A stretch of 64,000 nt of DNA from Archangiaceae bacterium (GCA_016714225.1 JADJNS010000007.1:248001-312000), one strand, 5' to 3'; shown: positions 7,941 through 17,006, counted from the stretch's first letter. Notes: generated by a model not told the origin, from the letters alone. Numbers and translations are program-made.

Positions 7941-8677
7941 CTCCGGCCGAGACCGTCGCGCAGGCCCCCGCAGTCACCACGGCCCGCCCCGTGCGCCCCG
8001 GGCTGTTCGCCTGCACCGTGATTCTGCTGCGCAAAGATCTGCTGCTCGAGTGGCGCACCCGCGCCCGGCTGAACGCGCTGGTGTTCTTCGGCATCTGCAC
8101 CCTGCTGATGTTCTCGTTCGCGCTGGGCGCCAACGCCATGGCGCTGCGCGAGCACGCCAGCGGCTACTTCTGGCTCGCCATTCTCTTCGCCAGCGTGCTG
8201 AGCCTCTCCGAGTCGTTTCGGGTCGAGCAAGAGAACCACTCGCTCGACGGGCTGCGCCTCGCTCCGGCGAACGGGCGCGCCATCTTTCTCGCCAAGGCCA
8301 TCGGCAACACCGTGCTGCTGTGGGGCTTGGGCGCGGTGTTGGCCCCACTGTCGATCGCGGTGTTCGACCTGCGGGTGGTGATGAGCCTCTTCACGCTCGC
8401 CTTCATCATGCTGGTGGGCAGCATGGCGATCAGCGCGGCCGGCACCTTCTACGCCTCCATCGCCTCGAACGCGCGCGCCCGCGACGTGCTGCTGCCGATT
8501 CTGCTCTTCCCGGTGCTGGTGCCGGTGCTGATCGCCGCGGTCAAGGCCACCACCATGGTGTTCGAGGGCGACCCGATGAACCAGATGGAGTCATGGCTCA
8601 CTCTTCTCGGGTCCCTGAATGTGATCTACTGGGGCCTGGGGTTGGTGCTGTTTCCCCGAATCATCGAGGACCTCTGA
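7937..8677 (+). CDS. ccmB: heme exporter permease CcmB
   Basis: 246 aa integral membrane subunit of the CcmABCD transporter, partner of CcmA. Six hydrophobic helices are visible. The segment ESFRVEQENHSLDGLRLAP and the GTFYASIASNARARDVLLPILLFP helix are characteristic of CcmB. It is slightly longer than the E. coli protein (about 220 aa) through an N-terminal extension of about 25 residues rich in Ala, Pro and Thr. The ATG overlaps the ccmA stop (ATGA), implying coupled translation. ccmC starts directly after its stop. Confidence 0.93.
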   Translation: MTPAETVAQAPAVTTARPVRPGLFACTVILLRKDLLLEWRTRARLNALVFFGICTLLMFSFALGANAMALREHASGYFWLAILFASVLSLSESFRVEQENHSLDGLRLAPANGRAIFLAKAIGNTVLLWGLGAVLAPLSIAVFDLRVVMSLFTLAFIMLVGSMAISAAGTFYASIASNARARDVLLPILLFPVLVPVLIAAVKATTMVFEGDPMNQMESWLTLLGSLNVIYWGLGLVLFPRIIEDL

Positions 8678-9439
8678 ATGCCGTCGTGGGTACCGCTGGT
8701 GTTGCTGCTCGTGCCGGTCGGCATCTGCCTGGCGCTGCCGTTCAAGCGCGACCTGCTCGACAAGGTGTGGCTGGTGCTCGCCGCCGAGGCGGTGTTCGGC
8801 ATCGGGGTGGGCACCTACCTGGCGCTGTTCTCGGTGCCCCCCGAGCGTGACATGGGTGAGGTGGTGCGCATCTTCGCCGCCCACGTGCCGCAGGTGCAGA
8901 ACGCGCTGCTCGCGGTGGTGCTGAACTTCGGCTGCTCGCTGTGGTTCCTGATTCGCAAGAGCTGGGTGGCCGACTCGCTCGCCGAATCGTCGGCCGAGGT
9001 CGGCCTCTACCTCGGCGCGGTGGGCACCGCCCTCGGCGCCATCTGGGCCAAGCCCACCTGGGGCGTCTACTGGACGTGGGACCCCCGCCTCACCTCGGCC
9101 GCGGTGATGCTCATCTACTACGCCGGCTACCTGGCCCTGCGGCGCTTCACCGACAACCCCGATACCCGGGCCACCTGGTCGGCCGCGCTGGGCACCTTCG
9201 GCATCGTGATTCCCGTCACCGTCTACAAATCGGTGGTGTGGATGAAGTCGATGCACCAGGTGCAGTCGTCGCCCGAGACCGTCTACCCCCAGCTGGTCAC
9301 CGCGTTTCGCTTCAGCGCCATCGGCTTTCTCTGCCTGATGATCGTCTTCATCTACCAGCGGTACCGCATCGCCCAGGAGCAGCTCAAGCGCGAGGTGGCG
9401 CCGCCCGAGGCGCTCGGCGCTCCCCAGGGGGCCGCATGA
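8678..9439 (+). CDS. ccmC: cytochrome c biogenesis protein CcmC
   Basis: 253 aa heme-handling membrane protein that attaches heme to CcmE. The tryptophan-rich WGVYWTWDPRLTSA motif, the signature of the CcmC/CcmF/CcsA family, is followed by the YLALRR helix. Six transmembrane segments are seen, with conserved periplasmic His residues around AAHVPQ and SMHQ. Length matches CcmC (about 245 aa), which separates it from the much longer CcmF downstream. It begins with an ATG directly after the ccmB stop and overlaps ccmD by 4 nt. Confidence 0.94.
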   Translation: MPSWVPLVLLLVPVGICLALPFKRDLLDKVWLVLAAEAVFGIGVGTYLALFSVPPERDMGEVVRIFAAHVPQVQNALLAVVLNFGCSLWFLIRKSWVADSLAESSAEVGLYLGAVGTALGAIWAKPTWGVYWTWDPRLTSAAVMLIYYAGYLALRRFTDNPDTRATWSAALGTFGIVIPVTVYKSVVWMKSMHQVQSSPETVYPQLVTAFRFSAIGFLCLMIVFIYQRYRIAQEQLKREVAPPEALGAPQGAA

Positions 9440-9612
9440 TTCCCCTGCTGGTGCTCGCCCAGGCGGCTGCCGACGCGCAGCCTTCTCCCGGGCAGGTGGG
9501 TTCAGGTCGGGTCATCGGCGGGTGGGAATTCGTCACCGCCGCCTATGTTCTGACCTTTTTGGGAATCGTGCTCTACGCCGCATCGTTGTGGGTGCGCCGA
9601 CCGAGGTCCTGA
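9436..9612 (+). CDS. ccmD: small heme-exporter subunit CcmD
   Basis: 58 aa. It begins with a signal-like segment (MIPLLVLAQAA) followed by a linker and one transmembrane helix (FVTAAYVLTFLGIVLYAASLWV), then a basic RRPRS end. CcmD is a small single-span protein needed for release of holo-CcmE from CcmABC. Sequence conservation in CcmD is weak, so the assignment rests on size, topology and position between ccmC (4-nt overlap) and ccmE (1-nt gap). Confidence 0.8.
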   Translation: MIPLLVLAQAAADAQPSPGQVGSGRVIGGWEFVTAAYVLTFLGIVLYAASLWVRRPRS

Positions 9613-9613
9613 C

Positions 9614-10078
9614 ATGAAGAACATCGTGATTGCAGCAGTTGCGCTGGTGCTCGCCGCAGGAGCGCTGGGCGTCATCGCCTTCGGCAAGCTGGGCGAGAAC
9701 CTCGTCTACTACTGGAGCCCCAGCCAGCTGCTGGCCCAGGGCGACAAGGCGATCGGGCCCACCATTCGCTTGGGGGGCGTGGTCGCGGCCGGGAGCATCG
9801 CGTGGAACGCCAACAAGACCCACCTCGACTTCAAGGTCGCCGACGGCATGCTCCCCACCGCCAGCTTCGTGACGGTGAGCTCGAACGAGATACCTCCGCA
9901 GATGTTCCGCGAGGGCATCGGGGTGGTGGTCGAGGGCACCTACGACAAGAGCGGCGTCTTCCGCACCAACCGCCTGATGGTGAACCACTCGAACAAGTAC
10001 CGGCCGCCCCAAGAGGGCCAGAGCCAGGAAGAGTGGCAGAAGTCACTGCTGGAAGAAGAGCCACAGGCGACGAAATGA
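9614..10078 (+). CDS. ccmE: periplasmic heme chaperone CcmE
   Basis: 154 aa. CcmE binds heme covalently through a histidine and passes it to CcmF/CcmH. An N-terminal membrane anchor (about 4-24) precedes an OB-fold domain. The heme-binding HxxxY motif is seen as NHSNKYRPP, with His about residue 125 and Tyr about 129, in the same spacing as E. coli His130/Tyr134. This is the H-type rather than the archaeal-style C-type motif. The C-terminal tail is short and acidic/Gln-rich. Confidence 0.95.
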   Translation: MKNIVIAAVALVLAAGALGVIAFGKLGENLVYYWSPSQLLAQGDKAIGPTIRLGGVVAAGSIAWNANKTHLDFKVADGMLPTASFVTVSSNEIPPQMFREGIGVVVEGTYDKSGVFRTNRLMVNHSNKYRPPQEGQSQEEWQKSLLEEEPQATK

Positions 10079-10097
10079 AGTACGCGGGGAGCGACCG

Positions 10098-12131
10098 ATG
10101 AACGCGACCCTCGGCTACGGCCTCGTACTGCTCGGCTTGCTGTGCGCCGCCTTCGGCGCCCTGGTGGGCATCTTCACCGGCATGACCCGGCGCGAGGGCG
10201 CGCTGCCCTGGGTGCAGCGCGCGGTCTACGGGTTCTCGGCCTCGATGATCCTCGCCAACCTGGTGATGATCGGCGCGCTGCTGAAGCACGACTACTCGGT
10301 GAAGTACGTGGCGCAGGTGGGCAGCAACTCGACCCCCACCATCTTCACCATCGTCTCGCTGTGGAGCTCGCTGGAAGGCTCGATTCTGTTCTGGGGCGCG
10401 ATCATGGGCGCCTACCTGTTCGCCTTCGCCTTCATTCACCGCCACGAGCACGGCCGCTACATGCAGCTGTCGCTGGGCATGATGTGCGCGGTGGCCACGT
10501 TCTTCGCGTTTCTCATCGCGGGGCCGGCGAACCCGTGGGGGCCGACACCCAACCCGATTCCCACCGACGGGCCGGGCCCCAACGCGCTGCTGCAGAACCA
10601 CGTGCTGATGATCATTCACCCGCCGATGCTGTACCTCGGCTTCGTGGGCATGACCGTGCCCTTCGGCATCGCCACCGGCGCGCTGCTGCGCGGCGAGCTG
10701 GGCGACGCCTGGCTGGTGCCGTTGCGAAAGTGGACGTTGGTGCCGTGGACGTTCTTGAGCGTCGGCATCATCTTGGGCTCGTGGTGGGCGTACGCGGTGC
10801 TCGGCTGGGGCGGCTACTGGGCGTGGGACCCGGTCGAGAACGCCTCGTTCATGCCGTGGCTCGCCGCCACCGCGTTCATTCACTCGACCATGGTGCTCGA
10901 GCGCAAGAAGTCGCTCAAGCTGTGGACCCTGGCGCTCGCGCTGGGGGCGTTCTGGCTCACCATCGTCGGCACGTTCATGACCCGCTCGGGCGTGTTCAAC
11001 TCGGTGCACAGCTTCACCCAGTCGGACATCGGCCCCACCTTCCTGGTCTTCATCGCGGTGGTGATGCTGGTGTCGATCGCCCTGCTCGCGCTGCGCGGCC
11101 CGCTGCTGGTGGCCGAGACCCACATGGAGTCCGTGTTCTCGCGCGAGGGCAGCATTCTGCTCAACAACCTGGTGTTCTGCGCGCTGACCTTCACCGTCTT
11201 CCTGGGCACCACCTACCCGCTCATCACCGAGGCGCTGGCCAACAAGCGCATCAGCGTGGGCGAGCCGTACTTCAACATCATGGCGCTGCCGATCGCCCTG
11301 TTGATGCTCTTCTTGATGGGCGTGGGCCCGATGCTCCCATGGGGCGAGGCCAACCCGAAGACGACGCTGCGGCAGCTGGCGGCGCCGGCCGCCGGTGGTG
11401 TCCTCGCCGTGGTGGCGTGGAAGCTCGCCACGCTCGGCGCGAGCAGCGCGGGCGAGTACGGCAGCGGCACGGTGATGGCGGTGATGGCCTTCGGGCTGGC
11501 CGGCTTCGTGGCGGTGATCACCACCCGCGAGCTGCTCTTGCCGGCGCGCGCGCTGATGGGCCCCGGCACCAACTTCTTCGGCGCGGTGGTGCGCTCGGCC
11601 TCGCGCGCCCCGCGCCGCTTCGGCGGCTACGTGGTGCACATGGGCATCGTCATCATCATGGTGGCCATCGCCGCGTCGAGCTCGTTCAAGGTGCACGCCA
11701 GCGGCACGCTCAAGCCCGGCGAGACCCTGCAGGTGGGCGCCTACCAGGTTCGCTTCGACGGGCTCAGCAGCGGCACCGAGCCCCACCGCAAGTGGACCTC
11801 GGCGAACCTCACCATCGTGCACCCCGACGGCAAAGAGGTGGCCTACGCCGGCGGTCACGGGCCGCGCATGAACTACTACGAGCGGCAGACCGACCCGGTG
11901 GGCTCGCCCCTGGTGCACGAGCTGGTGTGGCGCGACGTCTACGTCAGCCTGCTCGCGTACGACGCGAAAGAGGGCTCGGCGAGCTTCAACGCCTGGGTTT
12001 TCCCCCTCGTCGGGTGGATCTGGTACGCGATTCCCATTCTGGTGGCGGGCTCGCTCATCTCACTGTGGCCGCGGCGGAGGCAGCTGCTCGGCGGCACCGC
12101 TCCGGCACCGGCCGAGGCGGCGAAGGCTTAA
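10098..12131 (+). CDS. ccmF: cytochrome c heme lyase subunit CcmF
   Basis: 677 aa polytopic membrane protein, the central subunit of the heme ligation complex that receives heme from CcmE. Seen: the WGGYWAWDPVENASF tryptophan motif, the VLERKKSLKLWTL loop and GTFMTRSGVFNSVHSF, all characteristic of CcmF. A large periplasmic loop lies near the C-terminus, followed by a last transmembrane helix (VGWIWYAIPILVAGSLISLW). Length fits the family (about 650 aa). It lies 19 nt after ccmE and 10 nt before ccmG. Confidence 0.96.
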   Translation: MNATLGYGLVLLGLLCAAFGALVGIFTGMTRREGALPWVQRAVYGFSASMILANLVMIGALLKHDYSVKYVAQVGSNSTPTIFTIVSLWSSLEGSILFWGAIMGAYLFAFAFIHRHEHGRYMQLSLGMMCAVATFFAFLIAGPANPWGPTPNPIPTDGPGPNALLQNHVLMIIHPPMLYLGFVGMTVPFGIATGALLRGELGDAWLVPLRKWTLVPWTFLSVGIILGSWWAYAVLGWGGYWAWDPVENASFMPWLAATAFIHSTMVLERKKSLKLWTLALALGAFWLTIVGTFMTRSGVFNSVHSFTQSDIGPTFLVFIAVVMLVSIALLALRGPLLVAETHMESVFSREGSILLNNLVFCALTFTVFLGTTYPLITEALANKRISVGEPYFNIMALPIALLMLFLMGVGPMLPWGEANPKTTLRQLAAPAAGGVLAVVAWKLATLGASSAGEYGSGTVMAVMAFGLAGFVAVITTRELLLPARALMGPGTNFFGAVVRSASRAPRRFGGYVVHMGIVIIMVAIAASSSFKVHASGTLKPGETLQVGAYQVRFDGLSSGTEPHRKWTSANLTIVHPDGKEVAYAGGHGPRMNYYERQTDPVGSPLVHELVWRDVYVSLLAYDAKEGSASFNAWVFPLVGWIWYAIPILVAGSLISLWPRRRQLLGGTAPAPAEAAKA

Positions 12132-12141
12132 GGGGGCGCAC

Positions 12142-12660
12142 GTGCAGCGCTGGGTCGTCATCTCCGTCGCGCTCGTCGCCACCTTCGGGCTCTTGTTCGT
12201 CTTCTACAAGGGCTTCGGCACCGACCCGCACGCGGTGCCGGTGATGAACATCGGCACCCAGGCGCCGCCGTTCAAGATCAAGCGCCTCGACACCGGCGAG
12301 ACCATCGACAGCGCGGCGCTCAAGGGCCAGCCGATGGTGCTGAACTTCTGGGCGACCTGGTGCGGGCCCTGCAAGGGTGAGCACCCGGTGCTCAACTGGG
12401 CGGCGGCCAAGTACAAGGGCCGGGTCGCGTTCTACGGCATCGTGGTCGAGAGCGAAGAAGAGGCCACCCGCAAGTGGCTCGCCGAGCACGGAGAGGGCTT
12501 TCCCCAGCTCTATGACCCCAAGTCGACCATCGCGGTCGACTACGGCATCACCGGCGTGCCCGAGACGTACTTCATCGACAAAGCCGGGACCATCAAGAGT
12601 AAGTACGCCAACCCGATGGACCCCCAGACGATGGAAGCGCGCCTCGCCGAGATCCTCTGA
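12142..12660 (+). CDS. ccmG: thiol:disulfide interchange protein CcmG/DsbE
   Basis: 172 aa membrane-anchored thioredoxin-fold protein that reduces apocytochrome c or CcmH before heme attachment. An N-terminal helix (about 4-22) anchors it. The active site WATWCGPCK has Cys about residues 74 and 77, and the cis-proline region is seen as TGVPETYFID. The start is GTG 12142. The final TGA overlaps the ccmH ATG by one base. Confidence 0.93.
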   Translation: MQRWVVISVALVATFGLLFVFYKGFGTDPHAVPVMNIGTQAPPFKIKRLDTGETIDSAALKGQPMVLNFWATWCGPCKGEHPVLNWAAAKYKGRVAFYGIVVESEEEATRKWLAEHGEGFPQLYDPKSTIAVDYGITGVPETYFIDKAGTIKSKYANPMDPQTMEARLAEIL

Positions 12661-13127
12661 TGGTGCTCGCTCTGCTCGCAGCGCTGTCGCTGGCGCAGGG
12701 TGACTACGCTCCCGGCCGCGCCGGCACCGAGCCGCTCGACGCCGCCCGCGAGGCCCGCGTGCAGGCGCTGGGCAAGCAGCTGCGCTGCCCGGTGTGCCAG
12801 GGCACCTCGATCGCCGATTCTCCGTCGTCGATCGCCCGCGCGCAGCTCGACAAGGTTCGCGAGCTGGTGGCCGAGGGCAAGACCGACGACGAGATCTTCG
12901 CGTACTTCGTGGCCCGCTACGGCGACTTCGCGCTGCTTTCACCGCGCAAAGAGGGCGTCACCTCGCTCTTGTGGCTGATGCCGGGGCTGATGCTCATCTT
13001 CGGGGTGCTGATCATCGTGCTGCAGGTGAAGAAGAAGCCGAAGACCGCGGCGCCGGCCGCTGCGCCCGCGGCCGCTCCGGCCGACGACCCGTTTCTCGAG
13101 GCGGTGCGAAAGGACCTGAAGCAATGA
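12660..13127 (+). CDS. ccmH: cytochrome c maturation protein CcmH
   Basis: 155 aa. A signal peptide (to about ALSLAQG) is followed by the CcmH/CycL domain with the redox motif LRCPVCQGTSIADS (Cys about residues 43 and 46), then YGDFALLSP and a C-terminal transmembrane helix (about 100-122). This is the short CcmH type; the TPR part (CcmI) is encoded by the next gene. An Ala/Pro-rich linker near the C-terminus probably lies in the cytoplasm. It overlaps the next gene by 4 nt. Confidence 0.94.
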   Translation: MVLALLAALSLAQGDYAPGRAGTEPLDAAREARVQALGKQLRCPVCQGTSIADSPSSIARAQLDKVRELVAEGKTDDEIFAYFVARYGDFALLSPRKEGVTSLLWLMPGLMLIFGVLIIVLQVKKKPKTAAPAAAPAAAPADDPFLEAVRKDLKQ

Positions 13128-14077
13128 ACCCCCACGTCACCAACTGGACGCCGGGGATCATCGTGCTCGCGGTCGCCGTCGCGGGCGCGCTGCTGTACCT
13201 GCTCAACAGCCGGCTGGGCGCGGCCTCGAGCAAGCCGCGCGCGTCGGCCGAAGATCTCGAAGAGCGGTACCAGGCGCTGCTCGCCCAGCTGAAAGAGCAC
13301 GCCGCGGCGAAGCACCTGCTGCCCGAGGCCGCCTGGCAGGAAGAGCAGACCCGCCTCGAGCTGGCCGCCGCCGCGGTGCTGCGCGAGCGCTCGGGAGCGC
13401 AGCACGAAGCGGTGAAGTCGCAGGCCCGGGCCGAGAAGCTGGCCGCCGCCCAGGCCGCCAGCCCTCCCAGCCCGCTGCGCTGGGCGCTCATCGGCGGCGG
13501 CGTGGTGGCGTTCTTCGCGGTCTTGGGCTTCGTGCTCACCCAGCAGACCAAGGAGCGCGAAGACGGCGCCGGCATGACCGGCGCGAACCCGGGCATGCAG
13601 GGCGGCCGGCCCCCGATGCAGAAGGGCCCCGACCCGCAGGTCGAGGTCGATCGGCTGCGCAAGCTCGCCGAGGCACACAGCGAAGACATCGAGGTGCTCG
13701 CCGACGTGAGCGGGCAGCTCATCAAGCTGCAGGCGTTCAACGACGCGTGGCCCATCGTCACGCGCGCCAGCGGCATCGACCCGTACCACGTGCAGACCCG
13801 CATCTGGCGGGCGGTGCTCGACGCGGTCGACGGGCAGGCGCTGGTGGCGATCGACGAGCTCGAGCACCTGGGCGACACCTACGACGGCGCGTACAAGGCG
13901 CGCCTCTATGCCGGGCTCATCTCGCTCGAGGCCGAACAGCCGCAGCGCGCGCTCAAGCAGCTCGAGACCTACCTGGTCGAAGCGCCCGCGAGCGAGCAGC
14001 CGCCGTTCATTCGCATGAGCGTGCAGCAGCTCAAGGCCCAGCTGGCCGCGCAAACCCCTTCCCCCAAGGCCCCATGA
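13124..14077 (+). CDS. ccmI: CcmI-like TPR protein of cytochrome c maturation
   Basis: 317 aa. CcmI proteins hold apocytochrome c for the heme lyase. Topology matches: an N-terminal transmembrane helix (about 10-28), a cytosolic coiled-coil-like segment (EERYQALLAQLKEHAA…), a second helix (about 122-142), then a periplasmic helical region with TPR character (about 165-310). Sequence similarity to CcmI is weak at the level I can judge, so the call rests on topology and position after ccmH (4-nt overlap). Confidence 0.75.
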   Translation: MNPHVTNWTPGIIVLAVAVAGALLYLLNSRLGAASSKPRASAEDLEERYQALLAQLKEHAAAKHLLPEAAWQEEQTRLELAAAAVLRERSGAQHEAVKSQARAEKLAAAQAASPPSPLRWALIGGGVVAFFAVLGFVLTQQTKEREDGAGMTGANPGMQGGRPPMQKGPDPQVEVDRLRKLAEAHSEDIEVLADVSGQLIKLQAFNDAWPIVTRASGIDPYHVQTRIWRAVLDAVDGQALVAIDELEHLGDTYDGAYKARLYAGLISLEAEQPQRALKQLETYLVEAPASEQPPFIRMSVQQLKAQLAAQTPSPKAP

Positions 14078-14508
14078 GCTACCCGCCGCGACTCGGCCAC
14101 CTGATGACCCGCGCGGTGATCGCTGCGCGGCTGCGCCCCACCTACGCCGAGAGCCACGAGATCGACGAAGAAGAGGCGCAGAGCCGCCTCGAGCGCGCGC
14201 TCACCGGCCAGCTCTGGGAGCTGTTGCTCCACGCCACGTGGGACGCGCTGAACGACAAGAAGCGCAAGGTCGACGAGAACGCGGTGCTCGAGAAGATCGC
14301 CGGCACCTTGAAAGACCGCCCGCTGCGGCCCGGCCGCAAGGCGATGTTGAACCCCGCGTTCAGCGCGTTTCTGGTGGTGATCGACCTCGAGGCCGGCACC
14401 GCCAGCGACGCCGCGCGCAAGGTGCTCGAGAGCCCGCAGGGCGAAGCGATGAAGCGCGAAGGCATCGCCCACGCCGGCCGCTTCCTCGCCAACGAATTGG
14501 TGAAGTGA
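14074..14508 (+). CDS. hypothetical protein, last gene of the ccm operon
   Basis: 144 aa from an ATG overlapping the ccmI stop by 4 nt. The product looks cytosolic and helical, with charged motifs (EIDEEEAQSRLERAL, NDKKRKVDENAVLEK) and a conserved-looking C-terminal half. I do not recognise the family. Because of the overlap it is translated with the ccm genes, yet nothing in it resembles a known Ccm component. A strong hairpin follows its stop codon. Confidence 0.7.
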   Translation: MSYPPRLGHLMTRAVIAARLRPTYAESHEIDEEEAQSRLERALTGQLWELLLHATWDALNDKKRKVDENAVLEKIAGTLKDRPLRPGRKAMLNPAFSAFLVVIDLEAGTASDAARKVLESPQGEAMKREGIAHAGRFLANELVK

Positions 14509-14515
14509 AGCTCAC

Positions 14516-14534
14516 CCTCCCCCCCTGGGGGAGG
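14516..14534 (+). terminator. GC-rich hairpin at the end of the ccm operon
   Basis: An 8-bp stem CCTCCCCC/GGGGGAGG with a 3-nt loop starts 8 nt after the stop of the last ccm-operon gene; flanking CTCAC and GTGA could extend it past a small bulge. There is no U-tract, so it may act only as an mRNA 3'-end stabiliser or be a dispersed repeat. A related hairpin lies at 57472-57496. Confidence 0.4.
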
Positions 14535-14648
14535 ATGTGATCCTGATCAAACCGAGCGAGCGCGGCTGCAGCGCGCTACAGGTCCGTGGCAGACTGTCCC
14601 AGGTTGTAAATCTTCACAGCGCCCATGCCTCGACGATCCTCTCGGCCC

Positions 14649-14963
14649 ATGAAACAGCTCGAGCTGCCGCTGGCGCCGCGGTTGAAGGTGATTCAAGGCC
14701 TGGGTCAGAAGAAGAAGCCCGAGTCGCTCGCCTCGCGCGACGCAGTCGCCCGCGTGCTGATCGAGACCGGCGCTGACCTGCTGCTCAAGCGCATCAGCCC
14801 CACGCGCGCCGAGGCGATCGAAGAAGAGGTCGAGGCGATTCTCGTTCTCTTCGATCGCGTCGATCGCGAGCCGCTGTTGATGCCCGAGCTGCAGAAGAAG
14901 CTCGACGGGCTGGAAGAGCTGATGCGCGAGACGCGCGAGCGCCGGGCCACCCGCGCGCGCTGA
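14649..14963 (+). CDS. small hypothetical protein (104 aa)
   Basis: Start placed at ATG 14649 (MKQLELPLAP); an in-frame ATG at 14625 adds an Arg/Ser-rich stretch that looks less like protein. The sequence is basic at the N-terminus and strongly helical and charged afterwards (SPTRAEAIEEEVEAILVLFDRV), with no Cys or membrane segment. Family not recognised. It precedes the Ser/Thr kinase gene by 15 nt, so co-transcription is likely. Confidence 0.65.
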   Translation: MKQLELPLAPRLKVIQGLGQKKKPESLASRDAVARVLIETGADLLLKRISPTRAEAIEEEVEAILVLFDRVDREPLLMPELQKKLDGLEELMRETRERRATRAR

Positions 14964-14978
14964 GCCACAGCGATCAAC

Positions 14979-17006
14979 GTGTCGCTCGAGAACTTCGGCA
15001 AGTATCAGCTGATCAAGAAGCTCGCCTCGGGCGGCATGGCGTCGATCTACCTGGCGCGCCAGCAGGGGCTGGAAGGGTTCGAGAAGCTGCTGGTGGTGAA
15101 GCGAATTCTCCCCCACCTCGCCGAGAACGACGACTTCATCAAGATGTTCCTCGACGAGGCGCGCATCGCGGCGCGACTCAATCACCCCAACATCGTGCAG
15201 ATCTTCGACCTCGGGGCCGAGGCCGACTCGTTCTTCATCGCCATGGAGTACATCCACGGCGAAGACGTGCGCCGGGTGTGGAAGAAGGCCGACGCCGCGG
15301 GGAAGCCGATTCCGATTCCGCTGGTGCTGCGCGTCATCATGGACGCGGCGTCGGGGCTTCACTACGCGCACCAGAAGACCGACACCGCCGGCAAGCCGCT
15401 GGGCATCGTGCACCGCGACATCTCGCCGCAGAACATTCTGGTGACCTTCGACGGCGGCGTGAAGGTGGTCGACTTCGGCATCGCCAAGGCCGCCGACCAG
15501 GCGACGGTGACGCGCTCGGGGGTGCTCAAGGGCAAGTACTCGTACATGAGCCCCGAGCAGGCGTCGGGCGAGAAGATCGACCACCGCAGCGACATCTTCG
15601 CGCTGGGGGTGGTGCTGTACGAGCTGCTCACCGGCATGCGGCTGTTCAAGCGCTCGAACGACATTCAGACGCTGAACGCGGTGGCCGACTGCGACATCGC
15701 CCCGCCGTCGTCGGTGAACGCGCGGGTGCCGAAAGATCTCGACCCGGTGGTGATGAAGGCGCTCACCAAAGATCCGAAAGACCGCTACCCCGACGCCGGC
15801 GCGCTCGAGGCCGCGCTCGAGCAGTGGCTGCTCTCGAACCAGCTGGCCAGCTCGTCGGGGCACCTGGCCACCTTCATGAAAGACCTCTACGCCGAGCGCC
15901 TGGCGCGCGAGGCGCAAGAGGGCCGCGTGCTGGTCGACGAGCTCGACAAGTCGCGCAGCCCCGAAGACCCTCCCCCGCGCGCCACCCGCAACACCGCGGC
16001 GCCGCGCCCCACCGGGGCCTCGAAGCTCGACGCGAACCGCTCGCGCTCGGGAGAGTCGGCCGAAGACCGGCTGCAGGCCACCCGCGCCGAGCGCAGCCGC
16101 GGGCCGTCGGCGACTCCTGCTGCGATCGAAGAGAGCGACGACGCGCCCGAGGTGCGCACCGACTCGGGGGCCAGCGTCAGCTTCGGCGAGCCGTCGACGA
16201 TGGCGCGCAGCTTCCCGTACCTGTGGGCGGCGCTGCTGGGCATCGTCGGCGCGACCTTCGGAGCGTGGCTGGTGCTGCGCACCAACACCGGCGGGTTGGT
16301 GCGGCTCGAGAGCGACCCGCCGGGCGCGCAGGTGACGCTCGACGGCAGCCTGCTGGCCGACCTGGCCACGCCGTGCACGCTCCCCCGCCTCGCCGCCGGC
16401 ACCCACCAGGTGGCGCTCACCAAGAAGGGGTTTCAGAGGCTCGAGGTGCAGGTGAACGTGCCCGAGCGCGGAGACGTGACGCTGCCTCCGTTCGCGCTGG
16501 TCGCGGTCGCCGGGCCCTCGCCCGAGCCGACACCGCCGGTACCGGCGCCGGTGCCCGAGCCGGCGCGCACCTCGGTGGTGACGGTGAAGTCGACGCCGCC
16601 CGGAGCGCTGGCCTCGGTCAACGGGGAGAAGCTGGGGCAGACGCCCCTCACGCTCGAGCTGCCGGTGGGCTCGAACGCGAACTTGAAGCTCGAGCTGGCC
16701 GGCTACAAAGAGCTCGAGACCACCTTCAACGTGCCCGAGAGCGGCGGCGAGCAGGCCTTCGCGCTGGAAGAGAAGGCCAAGAAGAAGAGCGACCGGTTCG
16801 GCATGGTGCGCTTCAAGGTCGACCCGTGGGCCACGGTCGAGTGCGGCGAGCTGAAGCTGGGCGACACGCCGTTTCCCGACAAGCAGCTGCCGGCGGGCAC
16901 CTACAAGTGCAGCTTCAGCAACCCGGACTTCAAGAAGCGGCGCTTCGAAGTGGTGAAGGTCGAGCCGAACGCGCTCACCAAGGTGATCGTCAAGCTCGAG
17001 GAGTGA
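14979..17006 (+). CDS. membrane-bound Ser/Thr protein kinase with PEGA-like repeats
   Basis: 675 aa. A Hanks-type kinase domain covers about residues 8-280: Gly loop ASGGMASIYLA, invariant Lys in VVKRIL, catalytic HRDISPQN (Asp about 147), DFG (about 165) and an APE-equivalent SPEQAS. A low-complexity juxtamembrane region (about 320-405) leads to a single transmembrane helix (about 412-435). Outside the membrane are three PEGA-like beta repeats (about 437-507, 530-600, 605-675), each with a SxPPGAxVxxDG-like start. This layout is common in myxobacterial kinases, where the PEGA part may sense the envelope. The start is GTG 14979. All catalytic residues are present, so it should be active. Confidence 0.93.
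   Translation: MSLENFGKYQLIKKLASGGMASIYLARQQGLEGFEKLLVVKRILPHLAENDDFIKMFLDEARIAARLNHPNIVQIFDLGAEADSFFIAMEYIHGEDVRRVWKKADAAGKPIPIPLVLRVIMDAASGLHYAHQKTDTAGKPLGIVHRDISPQNILVTFDGGVKVVDFGIAKAADQATVTRSGVLKGKYSYMSPEQASGEKIDHRSDIFALGVVLYELLTGMRLFKRSNDIQTLNAVADCDIAPPSSVNARVPKDLDPVVMKALTKDPKDRYPDAGALEAALEQWLLSNQLASSSGHLATFMKDLYAERLAREAQEGRVLVDELDKSRSPEDPPPRATRNTAAPRPTGASKLDANRSRSGESAEDRLQATRAERSRGPSATPAAIEESDDAPEVRTDSGASVSFGEPSTMARSFPYLWAALLGIVGATFGAWLVLRTNTGGLVRLESDPPGAQVTLDGSLLADLATPCTLPRLAAGTHQVALTKKGFQRLEVQVNVPERGDVTLPPFALVAVAGPSPEPTPPVPAPVPEPARTSVVTVKSTPPGALASVNGEKLGQTPLTLELPVGSNANLKLELAGYKELETTFNVPESGGEQAFALEEKAKKKSDRFGMVRFKVDPWATVECGELKLGDTPFPDKQLPAGTYKCSFSNPDFKKRRFEVVKVEPNALTKVIVKLEE

Noticed and set aside
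9831..11918. A 695-codon minus-strand frame opposite ccmE/ccmF
   Set aside because: His/Arg/Glu-rich translation mirrors ccmF codons; no homology.
14547..16406. A 619-codon minus-strand frame opposite the kinase
   Set aside because: Antisense to a gene with intact kinase motifs; no RBS or domain.
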